DNA of 64,000 nucleotides from assembly GCA_040221175.1 (NCBI GenBank), contig JAVJVK010000001.1:124001-188000 (forward strand). Reading direction: 5' to 3'. Source of the DNA: Phycisphaerales bacterium. Its GTDB lineage: Bacteria; Planctomycetota; Phycisphaerae; Phycisphaerales; UBA1924. Shown here in pieces: positions 38,011 to 46,280 of the stretch. Numbering within the stretch: position 1 is the first letter of the stretch; each line of letters begins with the position of its first letter. The notes under the pieces are model-generated. The model searched no databases, was not told where the DNA came from, and was given only the letters and a program-made list of their open reading frames with translations. The position numbers and the translations under genes are program-made.

Positions 38011-41000
38011 CACGCCACCTCTTCATCGCCCACGGCGTCGCCGCGCAGGGTCAGCAGGTCGCGCAGCTGCCCGGTGTCCAGCTCGGTCAGCCAGCGCTCG
38101 CCCGCGCCGACGATCTGCTCGGCCAGCTCGGTCTTCTGCTCGATCATGGCGTCGATGCGTTCCTCCAGCGTGCCGCGCACGACGAACTTGTGCACCTGCA
38201 CCCGGCGCGTCTGGCCGATTCGATAGGCCCGGTCGGTCGCCTGGTTCTCCACCGCCGGGTTCCACCAGCGGTCGAAGTGGAAGACGTGCGTGGCGGCGGT
38301 CAGGTTCAGGCCCACGCCGCCGGCCTTGAGGCTCAGGATCAGCAGCGGCGCGGTGCCGTCGGCCTTCTGGAACTTGTTGATGAGTTCCTGCCGCTGCTTC
38401 TGCGTCGTCCCGCCGTGCAGGAACAGCACCGGCCTTCCCAGCTCCTGTTGCAGGAGCGCGACGAGCAGCTTGCCCATCTGGCGGAACTGGGTGAACAGCA
38501 GGGCCTGTTCGTTCGAGGCCAGGACTTCCTGCAGCATCTCGACCAGCCGCACGCACTTGCCGCTGCGCGTGGCGTCGGGGGCGCCCGGCTGGCCGAAGTC
38601 GTGGTCCTTCAGGAGCTGCGCCGGGTGGTTGCAGATCTGCTTGAGGCGGATGAGCGTGCTGAGCACCATGCCGCGGCGGTGCATGCCCTCGACGCGGTCG
38701 ATGTCGCGCAGCATCGTGTTGACCGTGGCCTCGTACAGCGCCGCCTGCTCGCTGGTCAGGTGGCAGTACTCGCGGCTCTCGACCTTCTCGGGCAGGTCGC
38801 CCGCCACGCCCTCGTCGGTCTTGAGTCGCCGCAGGATGAACGGCCGGACCAATCGCCGGAGCTGCTCGCGCCGGCTCTTGTCGCTGTAGCGCTCGATGGG
38901 CAGGCTGAAGCGACGCCGGAAGTTGCCGATGGTGCCCAGGTACCCGGGATTGCAGAAGTCGATGATCGACCAGAGCTCGCTCAACCGGTTCTCCACGGGC
39001 GTGCCGGTGAGCGTCAGGCGATGGTCGGCCTGGAGCTGGCGCACGCTCTGGGCCTGCTTGGCCGCGGGGTTCTTGATGTTCTGCGCCTCGTCGAGCACGA
39101 TGCGCCGCCAGGGCATGCGCGTCAAGAGGTCGTGGTCGCGGTGGGCCAGCGCATAGGTCGTCAGCACCACGTCGGTGTCGCCGGCCTTGGCGATGAACGC
39201 GTCGTCCTGCAATCGCTCGGCGCCGTGGTGCACCATGACCTTCAGCGTCGGGCAGAACTTGCGCGCCTCGTGCTCCCAGTTGCCCAGCACGCTCATCGGC
39301 ACGATCGCCAGCGTCGGCGGCACGGGCGCCTGGGCGTACGGCCCCTGGCTGTGCAGGTACCGCTCGCGGGCCAAGAGCGCCAGCACCTGGATCGTCTTGC
39401 CCAAGCCCATGTCGTCGGCCAGGCACGCCCCGAAGCCGAACCGCTCCAGGAAGCTCATCCACGCGACGCCGCGGAGCTGGTACGGGCGCAGCTCGCCATG
39501 GAACGTCGGCGGGGCCTCGACCTCGGGCAGCGTCTGGCTCTGATCGCTCGAGCCGAACACCGCCCCCAGCCAGCCGCTGGTCTCGATGCCCACGATCGGG
39601 AGCGCCGCGCCCTCTTCATCCATCGAGCCGTGGGCCATGCGGATGGCCTCGAGCACCGTCATCTCGCCGCCGGGGTGCTCGCGGATGAACCGGGCGGCCG
39701 CCTTGACGTCCTCGGCCCGCACCTCGGCCCACTGCCCGCCCACGCGCACGAGCGGGGCCGACCCGTCCCTGGCCAGCTTCTCGAACTCGGCCAGGGTCAG
39801 CTTCAGCCCACCAAGCGAGATCTCCCACGAGTAGCGCACCAGCGTCTGCAGGCCGAGCTGGCTCTTGTGCGCGTGCGGGGAGCCGGGCGGTCCAGCGTCG
39901 CCCTCCGGAACGGCGCCCCATCCCTCGGCGTCGCCCTGAAGGCTCTCGAGCGGGTCGCTGTCCAGGCGGAGCGTCGCGCCGACGCGAATACTCGGCGAAT
40001 CCCACCACGGCGGCGCGACGACGGTGATGCCCTGCTCGCCCAGCACCGGCGCAGTGTCACGCAAGAACTGGTAGGCCTGCTTGGTGTTCAGCTCGAGCTG
40101 CGTGGGCTCGCTCTGCCGCAGGGCGCCCTCGAGCTTGTCGTACAAACGCGACGCGCGGCCGAGCTCGCTGAGCAGCAACTGCTGGGGGTCGTCGAGCTGG
40201 CGGCCCTCGACCGTCACGCCCCTGCCGGTCAGGCTCCACACCTCGTCGGCGTCGACCTCGACGTTCTCGGTGCCCACGGCGCGCAGGTGGAAGGTCAGCG
40301 CCCACCGCGTGTCGCCCGGCGGGGGCTGCAGATCGGGTAGTTCCTCGGCGTTCACCGGCTCGTGCAGCTTCAGGCACAGGCGCCACAGCGCGCTCGCGCC
40401 GCGCTCCTCGAGGCGCGCAAGCCAGCGGCGCACGCCACGGGCCGCGTCGGTGCGCTCGGCGGGCTTGATGCCCGACTCGACGTCGCCGTCCAGCAGGCCG
40501 CGCAGCCACGCCACGTGCGTGTCGTGCTCCTTGTTTTCGACCGCCTCGGCCAGCTTCTCGTGATCGAACGCCGCCCGCGCCTGCGCATCGAGCACCAGCG
40601 ACAGGAAGTCGCTGAGCACCAGCCACGGGTCGTGCTCCAAGTCATCGACGCCCGCGCTGCACGCCAGCGGCATCGCGCGCAGCAGGTCGCTGGTCACCCG
40701 GGCCGTGTGCTCGTCGGCCAGCCAGGGCTGCCAGCTCCCAAGCAGCCGCCCGTCGGGATGCTGACGCAGGCTGGGCACGAACCGCTGCTGGATGACGAGC
40801 TGCCGCACCAGGCTGAGCGACACGACGAAGTGCCGCAGCGTCGAGGCCACCAGCACGCCCACCGGCCCGGCCTCGCCGTCGCCGCGCAACTCGAAGCGTC
40901 CTTCCCCCAGGGCCTCCTCGGAGGCGTTGCCGGCCAAGTCATTCACCGCATCGAGCACGAGCGCCACGTGCTCCGGGCCCACGCTGAAGCCCGGCGCCTT

Positions 41001-41300
41001 GACGACCTCCAGCGCCGACTCACCGTCGGGCCGATCGACGACGCCGGCGGCGCGCGCCATCGCCGGGCTCGGGCTGCGTCCGCCCTGCGGCAGGCGGAGC
41101 TCGACCTCGCCGGGCTGCGCCACGCCGTGCACCCGGCGCCCGAGGGTGTGCGCGACCCGGTCGATCAGCGACCGGTCGGCGATCCACGACGCGTTGGCGT
41201 CCTCGCGCGACGGCGCGGTCTCGGCCCAGAGCCACAACCGGCCGGCGCACCATGCCGCGTGCAGGCAAGCGGGCTTGCGGCGGACGGCGACGCTCACCAT
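38010..41300 (-). CDS. SNF2/RapA-family DNA translocase (helicase-like ATPase)
   Basis: 1096 aa, ATG at 41300 (GGGAGG 7 nt upstream). The N-terminal 600 residues match the bacterial SNF2-associated region (DPWLVLSDFLSLVLDAQARA, VVAPPWWDS). The ATPase core begins at ELRPYQLRGVAWMSFLERFG. It has Walker A DDMGLGKTIQVLALLA (about residue 627), motif II DEAQNIKNP, LTGTPVENRLSELWSI, RRLKTDEGV, LSLKAGGVGLNLTAATHVFH and the arginine-finger motif QATDRAYRIGQTR. It uses ATP to remodel DNA-protein complexes; the cellular target is unknown. Forms an operon with the SWIM-like gene. Confidence 0.93.
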   Translation of the reverse strand: MVSVAVRRKPACLHAAWCAGRLWLWAETAPSREDANASWIADRSLIDRVAHTLGRRVHGVAQPGEVELRLPQGGRSPSPAMARAAGVVDRPDGESALEVVKAPGFSVGPEHVALVLDAVNDLAGNASEEALGEGRFELRGDGEAGPVGVLVASTLRHFVVSLSLVRQLVIQQRFVPSLRQHPDGRLLGSWQPWLADEHTARVTSDLLRAMPLACSAGVDDLEHDPWLVLSDFLSLVLDAQARAAFDHEKLAEAVENKEHDTHVAWLRGLLDGDVESGIKPAERTDAARGVRRWLARLEERGASALWRLCLKLHEPVNAEELPDLQPPPGDTRWALTFHLRAVGTENVEVDADEVWSLTGRGVTVEGRQLDDPQQLLLSELGRASRLYDKLEGALRQSEPTQLELNTKQAYQFLRDTAPVLGEQGITVVAPPWWDSPSIRVGATLRLDSDPLESLQGDAEGWGAVPEGDAGPPGSPHAHKSQLGLQTLVRYSWEISLGGLKLTLAEFEKLARDGSAPLVRVGGQWAEVRAEDVKAAARFIREHPGGEMTVLEAIRMAHGSMDEEGAALPIVGIETSGWLGAVFGSSDQSQTLPEVEAPPTFHGELRPYQLRGVAWMSFLERFGFGACLADDMGLGKTIQVLALLARERYLHSQGPYAQAPVPPTLAIVPMSVLGNWEHEARKFCPTLKVMVHHGAERLQDDAFIAKAGDTDVVLTTYALAHRDHDLLTRMPWRRIVLDEAQNIKNPAAKQAQSVRQLQADHRLTLTGTPVENRLSELWSIIDFCNPGYLGTIGNFRRRFSLPIERYSDKSRREQLRRLVRPFILRRLKTDEGVAGDLPEKVESREYCHLTSEQAALYEATVNTMLRDIDRVEGMHRRGMVLSTLIRLKQICNHPAQLLKDHDFGQPGAPDATRSGKCVRLVEMLQEVLASNEQALLFTQFRQMGKLLVALLQQELGRPVLFLHGGTTQKQRQELINKFQKADGTAPLLILSLKAGGVGLNLTAATHVFHFDRWWNPAVENQATDRAYRIGQTRRVQVHKFVVRGTLEERIDAMIEQKTELAEQIVGAGERWLTELDTGQLRDLLTLRGDAVGDEEVA

Positions 41301-41349
41301 GCAAGGCCTCCCACAGCGCGGTCACGGCCCGTTCGAAGATCAGGAGAAG

Positions 41350-41422
41350 TAGGGGCGCAGGGACTCGAACCCTGGACCTGCGGATTAAAAGTCCGATGCT
41401 CTACCAACTGAGCTACACCCCC
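41350..41422 (-). tRNA. tRNA-Lys (UUU)
   Basis: A 73-nt cloverleaf on the minus strand: GGGGGTG acceptor, GCTC...GAGC D-arm, anticodon loop CTTTTAA (anticodon TTT), variable loop AGGTC, T-arm CAGGG-TTCGAGT-CCCTG, acceptor CGCCCCT and discriminator A. The terminal CCA is not encoded. The first base pairs of the acceptor and anticodon stems are G-T and T-C, which is slightly unusual. It stands between the SNF2 gene and cdsA. Confidence 0.95.
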
Positions 41423-41570
41423 AAAAGGCGGGTCATCTCGCGCGGCGGCGATTCGCTGGCCACCAGAGGGACATTGTTGGGACCAAAATCGCCCAAGGCC
41501 AACCACACGCGGAATCTCCCCGGTTCGCGTTACGACGCACGGACAAACGGACGACCGAACACCGGCCTTC

Positions 41571-41576
41571 TACACT
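41571..41576 (+). promoter_or_regulatory. Putative -10 box (TACACT) for a leaderless cdsA
   Basis: TACACT ends 7 nt before the cdsA ATG at 41584, without a ribosome site. The same hexamer precedes the next gene at 42597-42602, there with a short leader and a Shine-Dalgarno. Confidence 0.5.
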
Positions 41577-41583
41577 GGCATCC

Positions 41584-42492
41584 ATGCGCACCAGGCTGAT
41601 CTTCGGGCCCATCCTGATCGCCGCGTTGCTCGCCGGCCTGCTGCTCGACCGGGCCCTCGTGGGCGTGCGATGGCCCCTGGACTATCCACCCCTGGGCTTG
41701 GACGGTACCGCCCCTCCCGGCGTGGTCGTTCTGCCGGTCATGCTCGCCATCGCCGGCCTTGGCGGCCGGGAACTGGCCATCATGCTCAAGGCCAAGGGCA
41801 TCCACGCGTCGAGGCTCACCCTGTCGATCGTCGCGATGCTCGGGCTGCTGGCGTCTACACCCCTCTTCGCCACGCTGGCCCAGGGCGACGGCGCAGCGGG
41901 CCTGGCCTCGGCCGCCGCCGCGGTCGTACTCATCGGCATCCTCCACCACGCACGGACCATGAACAGCCAGGGCGCGATGCTGAGCATCGGGGCGGTGCTC
42001 TTCGCGTTCGTGTACCTCGGCCTGACCTTCGGCTTCCTCCTGCGCATCCGCCTGGAACACAGCGTCTGGGTGCTCGTGTGGGTGCTGGCCACCGTCAAGA
42101 GCTGTGACATCTTCGCCTACTTCACCGGCAAGGCCATCGGCAAGCACAAGCTCATCCTCTGGCTCAGCCCGGGCAAGACCTGGGAGGGACTGGTGGGCGG
42201 CGTCGTCGGATCGGCCATTGTCGGCGGCGCCGGCCTGGCCCTGCTCACGCAAGGCGGTGCGTTTAACGCCGGCGGCTCGGTCGCGCAATCCGCCCTCGCC
42301 GGCGCCATCAGCGGAGCGTGCATCGGCCTTGCCGGCCAATTGGGCGACCTTATGGCGTCCATGATGAAGCGCGACGCGGGCATCAAGGACTCGAGTCGCC
42401 TGCTGCCGGGCTTCGGCGGCATCCTCGACGTGATCGACTCGCCAATCCTCGTCGCGCCGCTGGCATATTGGACGCTGGCGATCTGGGCATAA
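41584..42492 (+). CDS. cdsA: Phosphatidate cytidylyltransferase
   Basis: A 302-aa integral membrane enzyme with about eight helices. The family signature is near the C-terminus: LSPGKTWEGLVGG, GDLMASMMKRDAGIKDSSR and LLPGFGGILDVIDSPI. It converts phosphatidate and CTP to CDP-diacylglycerol for phospholipid synthesis at the inner membrane. The order uppS-cdsA-dxr seen in many bacteria is not present. The neighbours are tRNA-Lys and a coiled-coil gene. Confidence 0.95.
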   Translation: MRTRLIFGPILIAALLAGLLLDRALVGVRWPLDYPPLGLDGTAPPGVVVLPVMLAIAGLGGRELAIMLKAKGIHASRLTLSIVAMLGLLASTPLFATLAQGDGAAGLASAAAAVVLIGILHHARTMNSQGAMLSIGAVLFAFVYLGLTFGFLLRIRLEHSVWVLVWVLATVKSCDIFAYFTGKAIGKHKLILWLSPGKTWEGLVGGVVGSAIVGGAGLALLTQGGAFNAGGSVAQSALAGAISGACIGLAGQLGDLMASMMKRDAGIKDSSRLLPGFGGILDVIDSPILVAPLAYWTLAIWA

Positions 42493-42636
42493 TGGCTCAA
42501 CGCATCGATGCCGCCGCCGCGACACCCGCGTTCGGGTTTTTGCCACCGCACCGTCGCCTTCGTCGCGGTTTTTGCTATACACCATCGCCGGGCCCGCTAC
42601 ACTGTCTCAGTAGATGGACCAGGGAGCTCAGCGTAC

Positions 42637-43401
42637 ATGACGATGACCGAAACCGATCGGTTGCTCAAGGTTTTCAGGGTCGATAACAGCATCGACGGGT
42701 TGCAAGGCAGGCTCCGCGCTGCCGAGCGATTCCTCGCCGAGCAGGAAAGGCAGCTCGCGAGCCTCGAAGAAAAGCACACGGCTGCCCAGGCCGAGCTGCG
42801 CAAGACCAAGGCTGCCGCGGCCAACGCCGAGGGCGAAGCCAAGAGGCTCGAAGGCCACATCAACGAACTCCGCGAGAAGATGAATTCGGCCGGCTCCAAC
42901 AAGGAGTATCAGGCCTACCTCGCCGAGATCGCCACCTTCAAGACCCAGCAGGAAGAGCAGGAATCCATCGCGATCGAGCTCATGACCCGGGTCGAGACCC
43001 TTACGAACGACTTGGCCGAACTCGGCAAGGCCAGAGAAGAGCGCCAGGGCGTTCGGGCCGTTGCCCAGAAGCAACGCGATGAACGCAACGCCGAGATCGC
43101 CGATCGCCTCGAAGAGCTCAAGAAAGAGCGCGAGTCCATCATCGCCGAGGTCCCCGAGCACACCCTGACGCACTACCTGCGCGTCCGCGGCCAGCTCGGC
43201 GACGAGGCCATGGCGCCCGTCGAGGTCGTCGACGTCAAGCGGCACGAGTTCGTCTGCGGCATCAGCATGCTCGCCGTTCCCGTCGAGACCGTCAGCGCCC
43301 TACTCAGCCACGGCCGCGTCACGGTCGATCCCCAGTCGGGTGCGATCCTCTACCTGAGCGACGAAGCCCGCAAGGCCATGGAGCCCGCCGCCAAGCGCTG
43401 A
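42637..43401 (+). CDS. Coiled-coil protein of the DUF164/C4-zinc-ribbon family, zinc Cys mostly lost
   Basis: 254 aa from ATG 42637 (AGGGAG upstream); earlier in-frame ATGs are rejected. Residues 10-180 are a continuous coiled coil (LRAAERFLAEQERQLASLEE). The typical NSAGSNKEYQAYLAEIATFK motif of this family is present. Family members end in a zinc ribbon with two Cys pairs. Here the segment reads HEFVCGISMLAVPVETVSAL...RVTVDPQSGAILYLS, with only one Cys left, so zinc binding appears lost. Related proteins act in translation-associated or nucleic-acid processes; the role here is not known. Confidence 0.72.
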   Translation: MTMTETDRLLKVFRVDNSIDGLQGRLRAAERFLAEQERQLASLEEKHTAAQAELRKTKAAAANAEGEAKRLEGHINELREKMNSAGSNKEYQAYLAEIATFKTQQEEQESIAIELMTRVETLTNDLAELGKAREERQGVRAVAQKQRDERNAEIADRLEELKKERESIIAEVPEHTLTHYLRVRGQLGDEAMAPVEVVDVKRHEFVCGISMLAVPVETVSALLSHGRVTVDPQSGAILYLSDEARKAMEPAAKR

Positions 43402-43436
43402 CGACGAGTCCATCTCGCGAACACAACCACAACGAG

Positions 43437-43463
43437 GCCCGGGTGCAAGCCCGGGCTTTTCTT
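43437..43463 (+). terminator. Rho-independent terminator after the coiled-coil gene
   Basis: GCCCGGG (43437-43443) pairs with CCCGGGC (43450-43456) around TGCAAG, followed by TTTTCTT. It ends the cdsA-side transcription unit, before the convergent rpmA. Confidence 0.88.
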
Positions 43464-43540
43464 GTAAGCCAATCACATGGCGCAACAAAAAGGACGTCCT
43501 TCCGGACGCCCTCGCTCGCTCATTCGTGTTATGCAGACGC

Positions 43541-43846
43541 TCAGTTCTGGCTGGCGGCCTGGGCGGCCCGGTACTGGGTCAGCCACCGCGGACGCGGCGC
43601 GTTGTCCTCGACCGGATCGATGTGCACGCGACGGCCCTGGAACACGACCTTGCCCGTGCTGACGCTGAACAGCGTGTCATCCTTGCCCCGCTGCACGCCG
43701 AAGCCCGGCTGAAACTTCGTGCCGCACTGACGGACCAGGATGTTGCCCGGCTGGGCGAACTCGCCGCCGTACAGCTTGATGCCCCGGTACTGGGGGTTCG
43801 AGTCGCGACCGTTCTTCGACGATCCCTGGCCCTTCTTATGCGCCAT
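43541..43846 (-). CDS. rpmA: 50S ribosomal protein L27
   Basis: 101 aa from ATG 43846 (AGGAG 9 nt upstream). [40 protein letters not shown] and [20 protein letters not shown] are diagnostic. The N-terminus lacks the cleavable extension of Firmicutes L27. The usual rplU-rpmA pairing is not seen: the upstream gene encodes a secreted protein. Confidence 0.98.
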   Translation of the reverse strand: MAHKKGQGSSKNGRDSNPQYRGIKLYGGEFAQPGNILVRQCGTKFQPGFGVQRGKDDTLFSVSTGKVVFQGRRVHIDPVEDNAPRPRWLTQYRAAQAASQN

Positions 43847-43907
43847 GGCAAATGCTCCTGGAGGCTCTCCGGCCCTCTGGCGGCCGGGTCGAGATAGTAG
43901 CTGGGCT

Positions 43908-44543
43908 CTATCGCATGATCCACTTGCTCTCGACCCGTTCGATCGGAGCATTCCCGCGGCCGTCGACGTGGCCGGGAATCTCGTGGACGGCCATGAGCGT
44001 CTTGCGGAGCACCACGTCGCGCGGATTGCCGCTCTCGTGGTCGATCACCTCAATGCGGGCCGTCTCACCGCTGAAGCCGGCCATGTACACCCGTGCCTCG
44101 TCGGCCTCGGTGTCCCGCACGGGCCAGACGACCAGCCCGTCGCGGGCGTAGGCCTCGCCCCGCCGGAGCACGCCGATCATGCCCACCTGATCGTTCAGGA
44201 GCGGGTTGTTCAGCCTTTCCAGAATGGTTCGCGTGACGCTGGCGGGCACGCCCTGCCCGGCCACGACGTTGCTGCCCGTCTCGGTCGCCAGCTCGAAGCT
44301 GGGCGCCAGCAGGATGTCCTGATCGGTGTTGTTGGTCACCGTATAGGTCAGGTAGTAGTAAAGCATCGGGCCCTGGCCGGGGGTCTCGACGCTGGCAACT
44401 CGCAGGGGTCCCACGTCCAGATCGAGCTGCCAACGCACCGGAATCGGATTGGGCTCTGGAGGCAGGGCCACCGAAGCCGCCGTCAGCCCGAGGGCGGCCA
44501 GCACGAGCACGAAAACGCGAGAAGGGAGATTCAGCAATGCCAT
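43908..44543 (-). CDS. Secreted beta-rich protein
   Basis: 211 aa, ATG at 44543 with GGAG 9 nt upstream. Signal peptide [20 protein letters not shown], then a domain that looks immunoglobulin-like ([20 protein letters not shown]). No family is recognised. No dockerin tail, unlike the other secreted proteins of the window. 61 bp upstream of rpmA and possibly cotranscribed. Confidence 0.65.
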   Translation of the reverse strand: MALLNLPSRVFVLVLAALGLTAASVALPPEPNPIPVRWQLDLDVGPLRVASVETPGQGPMLYYYLTYTVTNNTDQDILLAPSFELATETGSNVVAGQGVPASVTRTILERLNNPLLNDQVGMIGVLRRGEAYARDGLVVWPVRDTEADEARVYMAGFSGETARIEVIDHESGNPRDVVLRKTLMAVHEIPGHVDGRGNAPIERVESKWIMR

Positions 44544-44758
44544 GGAGTTCTCCGAGGCGATCCGGGAGCCAGTAAGCGGCCTCTGACGGGGCCGTGAGTC
44601 ATCAAGCAGTCAGATCCGAGGACCGAGCGGCCTTCGACCGACCCTACGCCCGACGAGTCTATATTCGTTTCCCCGCCCGCGTCGGCGGGCAGCAGCGGTA
44701 ATTTGCACCCGCACGACCGCCGCGATGGCGCGCCGGCCGACGCCCTACGGATACGAGC

Positions 44759-45794
44759 ATGGACGCCAGCGGTTTCCCTTCCCCGCCCAACCAGCCAAGG
44801 CCGGTCCCTCCCGAGTTCACGCTCCAGGCTGCCGAGCGACTGATCGAGGCTACCGGCCCGATGGCCCGCCAAGCTGCTCAGCGGCTGATCGACGCCGGTC
44901 CCGAAGCAGGCATCACCTTCGCCCACGCGTACTGCACCATCGACCCAAACACCGACACCGTCGAAGAACTCGCCGTCGCCGTGCCCTCGCCCGGACGCAG
45001 CGCATTGGTGTTCCTCAGCAGGCCAAGACCCGGCCAGGAACGGCATGCCGCGCGTTCGGCCTGCGCTCGGGCCCTCACGGCACACCTGGCGTCGCTGGAG
45101 GGCCGGCCGTTCGACATCGCGCAATCGCTGCCGGCGTCGACCGAGCGTTGGGCGGTCGAGGCCCTGACCGATGCGGGCTGGCGGATCGTGGGTGATCTTG
45201 CCTACATGCGCCGTCCAATCAGCGCCCAAGGCCCCGATGCTGCGCGGCCGGAGGACGCACCGCGAACTCCCCGATGGCGTCGAGGTCGAGCCCATCGCCA
45301 TTCCCGATCCGGGTTCGCCTGCGCACGACCAGCTCATCGAAGCCCTCAACGACTCGTACTCCGACACGCTGGATTGCCCGGCCCTCTGCGGCATGCGACG
45401 CACCAGCGACATCGTCGCGTCTCACGCGGCCATCGGGCGTCCGGAGTTGGCCATGTGGTCCCTGGTGACCCACGAGGGGCGCCCAGCAGGGGCCGTGCTG
45501 CTCGCGTGCCTGCCCGAGCAGCGCTGCTACGAACTGGTCTACATCGGACTGGGGCCATCCCTGCGTGGGCGTGGCCTTGGCGAGCCGCTGCTTTCGAGCG
45601 CCATCGAGCAGATCGCGTCGCGGCTGAAGCGCTCGCCCAGGTCAGGCCGTTGGTCGTTGACGTGCGCGGTCGATACGGCCAACGTGCCCGCGGTGCGCCT
45701 GTATCAACGCCTTGGTTTCATCTCGTTCGATCGCCGCGTCGCGTGCGTGCACGGCCTCACGAATGACTTTCCCACCGTTTCACGATCGACCTAG
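44759..45794 (+). pseudogene. GNAT N-acetyltransferase, frameshifted
   Basis: The N-terminal part (ATG 44759 to about 45240; EAGITFAHAYCTIDPNTDTV, VEALTDAGWRIVGDLAYMRR) and the C-terminal GNAT domain (about 45255 to stop 45794; ELPDGVEVEPIAIPDPGSPA, ELVYIGLGPSLRGRGLGEPL, NVPAVRLYQRLGFISF) are in different frames. Together they match the two-part layout of planctomycete GNAT proteins. A +1 shift between about 45200 and 45265 would rejoin them. The coenzyme A-binding motif (RGRGLG) is intact. A truncated enzyme from an internal start, a real frameshift mutation or an assembly error are all possible. Confidence 0.7.
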
Positions 45795-45845
45795 CGCGTT
45801 GCGATGCACGGGGTTGCGCACCACGGCGCGAAGCTGTTCCACGGC

Positions 45846-45890
45846 TTGTCCACACGCGATGTTGACAACGTGCGATCCGATTGTGCATAA
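45846..45890 (+). promoter_or_regulatory. DnaA boxes and dnaA promoter; probable oriC region
   Basis: In the 486-bp gap before dnaA, TTGTCCACA (45846-45854) is one base from the consensus DnaA box. TTATGCACA on the minus strand (45882-45890) is a perfect one. TTGACA (45862-45867) and GCATAA (45885-45890), 17 bp apart, form a likely sigma-70 promoter whose -10 lies inside the perfect box. An AT-rich stretch (AAAGAAATCTTTAAG) follows directly. This fits autoregulated dnaA next to an origin. Confidence 0.6.
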
Positions 45891-46280
45891 AGAAATCTTT
45901 AAGGTCTAAACCGTTGGAACACCGGGGTTTTGTTCTTCCGATTTGCCCGAAGCGCCGCAAATTGGGTAGCGTTTGCGCGCCAAAGCGGATACCTTGTGGT
46001 GGCGTCGAAGGAATGGCGTCGCGTCGGGGGGTTCGTAGACCACAGCTTCCAGGTCCTCTCGCCAGCAGGCACACAACCACGCGTTCGCGGTGGGGAATCG
46101 TTGCATCGTGCTGGCGCAAGCAAACGTCGGACCAGGGATCAAACAGGCGCGAGAGAGCACGCGCGGTCTGGGAACCAACCACGCACGGAGAATGGACTCG
46201 ATGGGACGACCGGACGCGTCTCGGCCAGGCGGCCGTGGCGGGGTGTTCGTGCGGCCAGGAGACGGCCAGAAGGGTTCGCC

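Noticed and set aside
44759-45766. 335-codon plus-strand frame read as one intact protein
   Set aside because: After about 45250 it becomes Arg/His-rich out-of-frame sequence, while the adjacent frame carries an unmistakable GNAT domain.
45930-46280. 117-codon N-terminal extension of DnaA
   Set aside because: All three plus frames are open here, the predicted residues are Arg-rich and low-complexity, and a Shine-Dalgarno precedes the ATG at 46281. It may be the untranslated leader or part of the origin.
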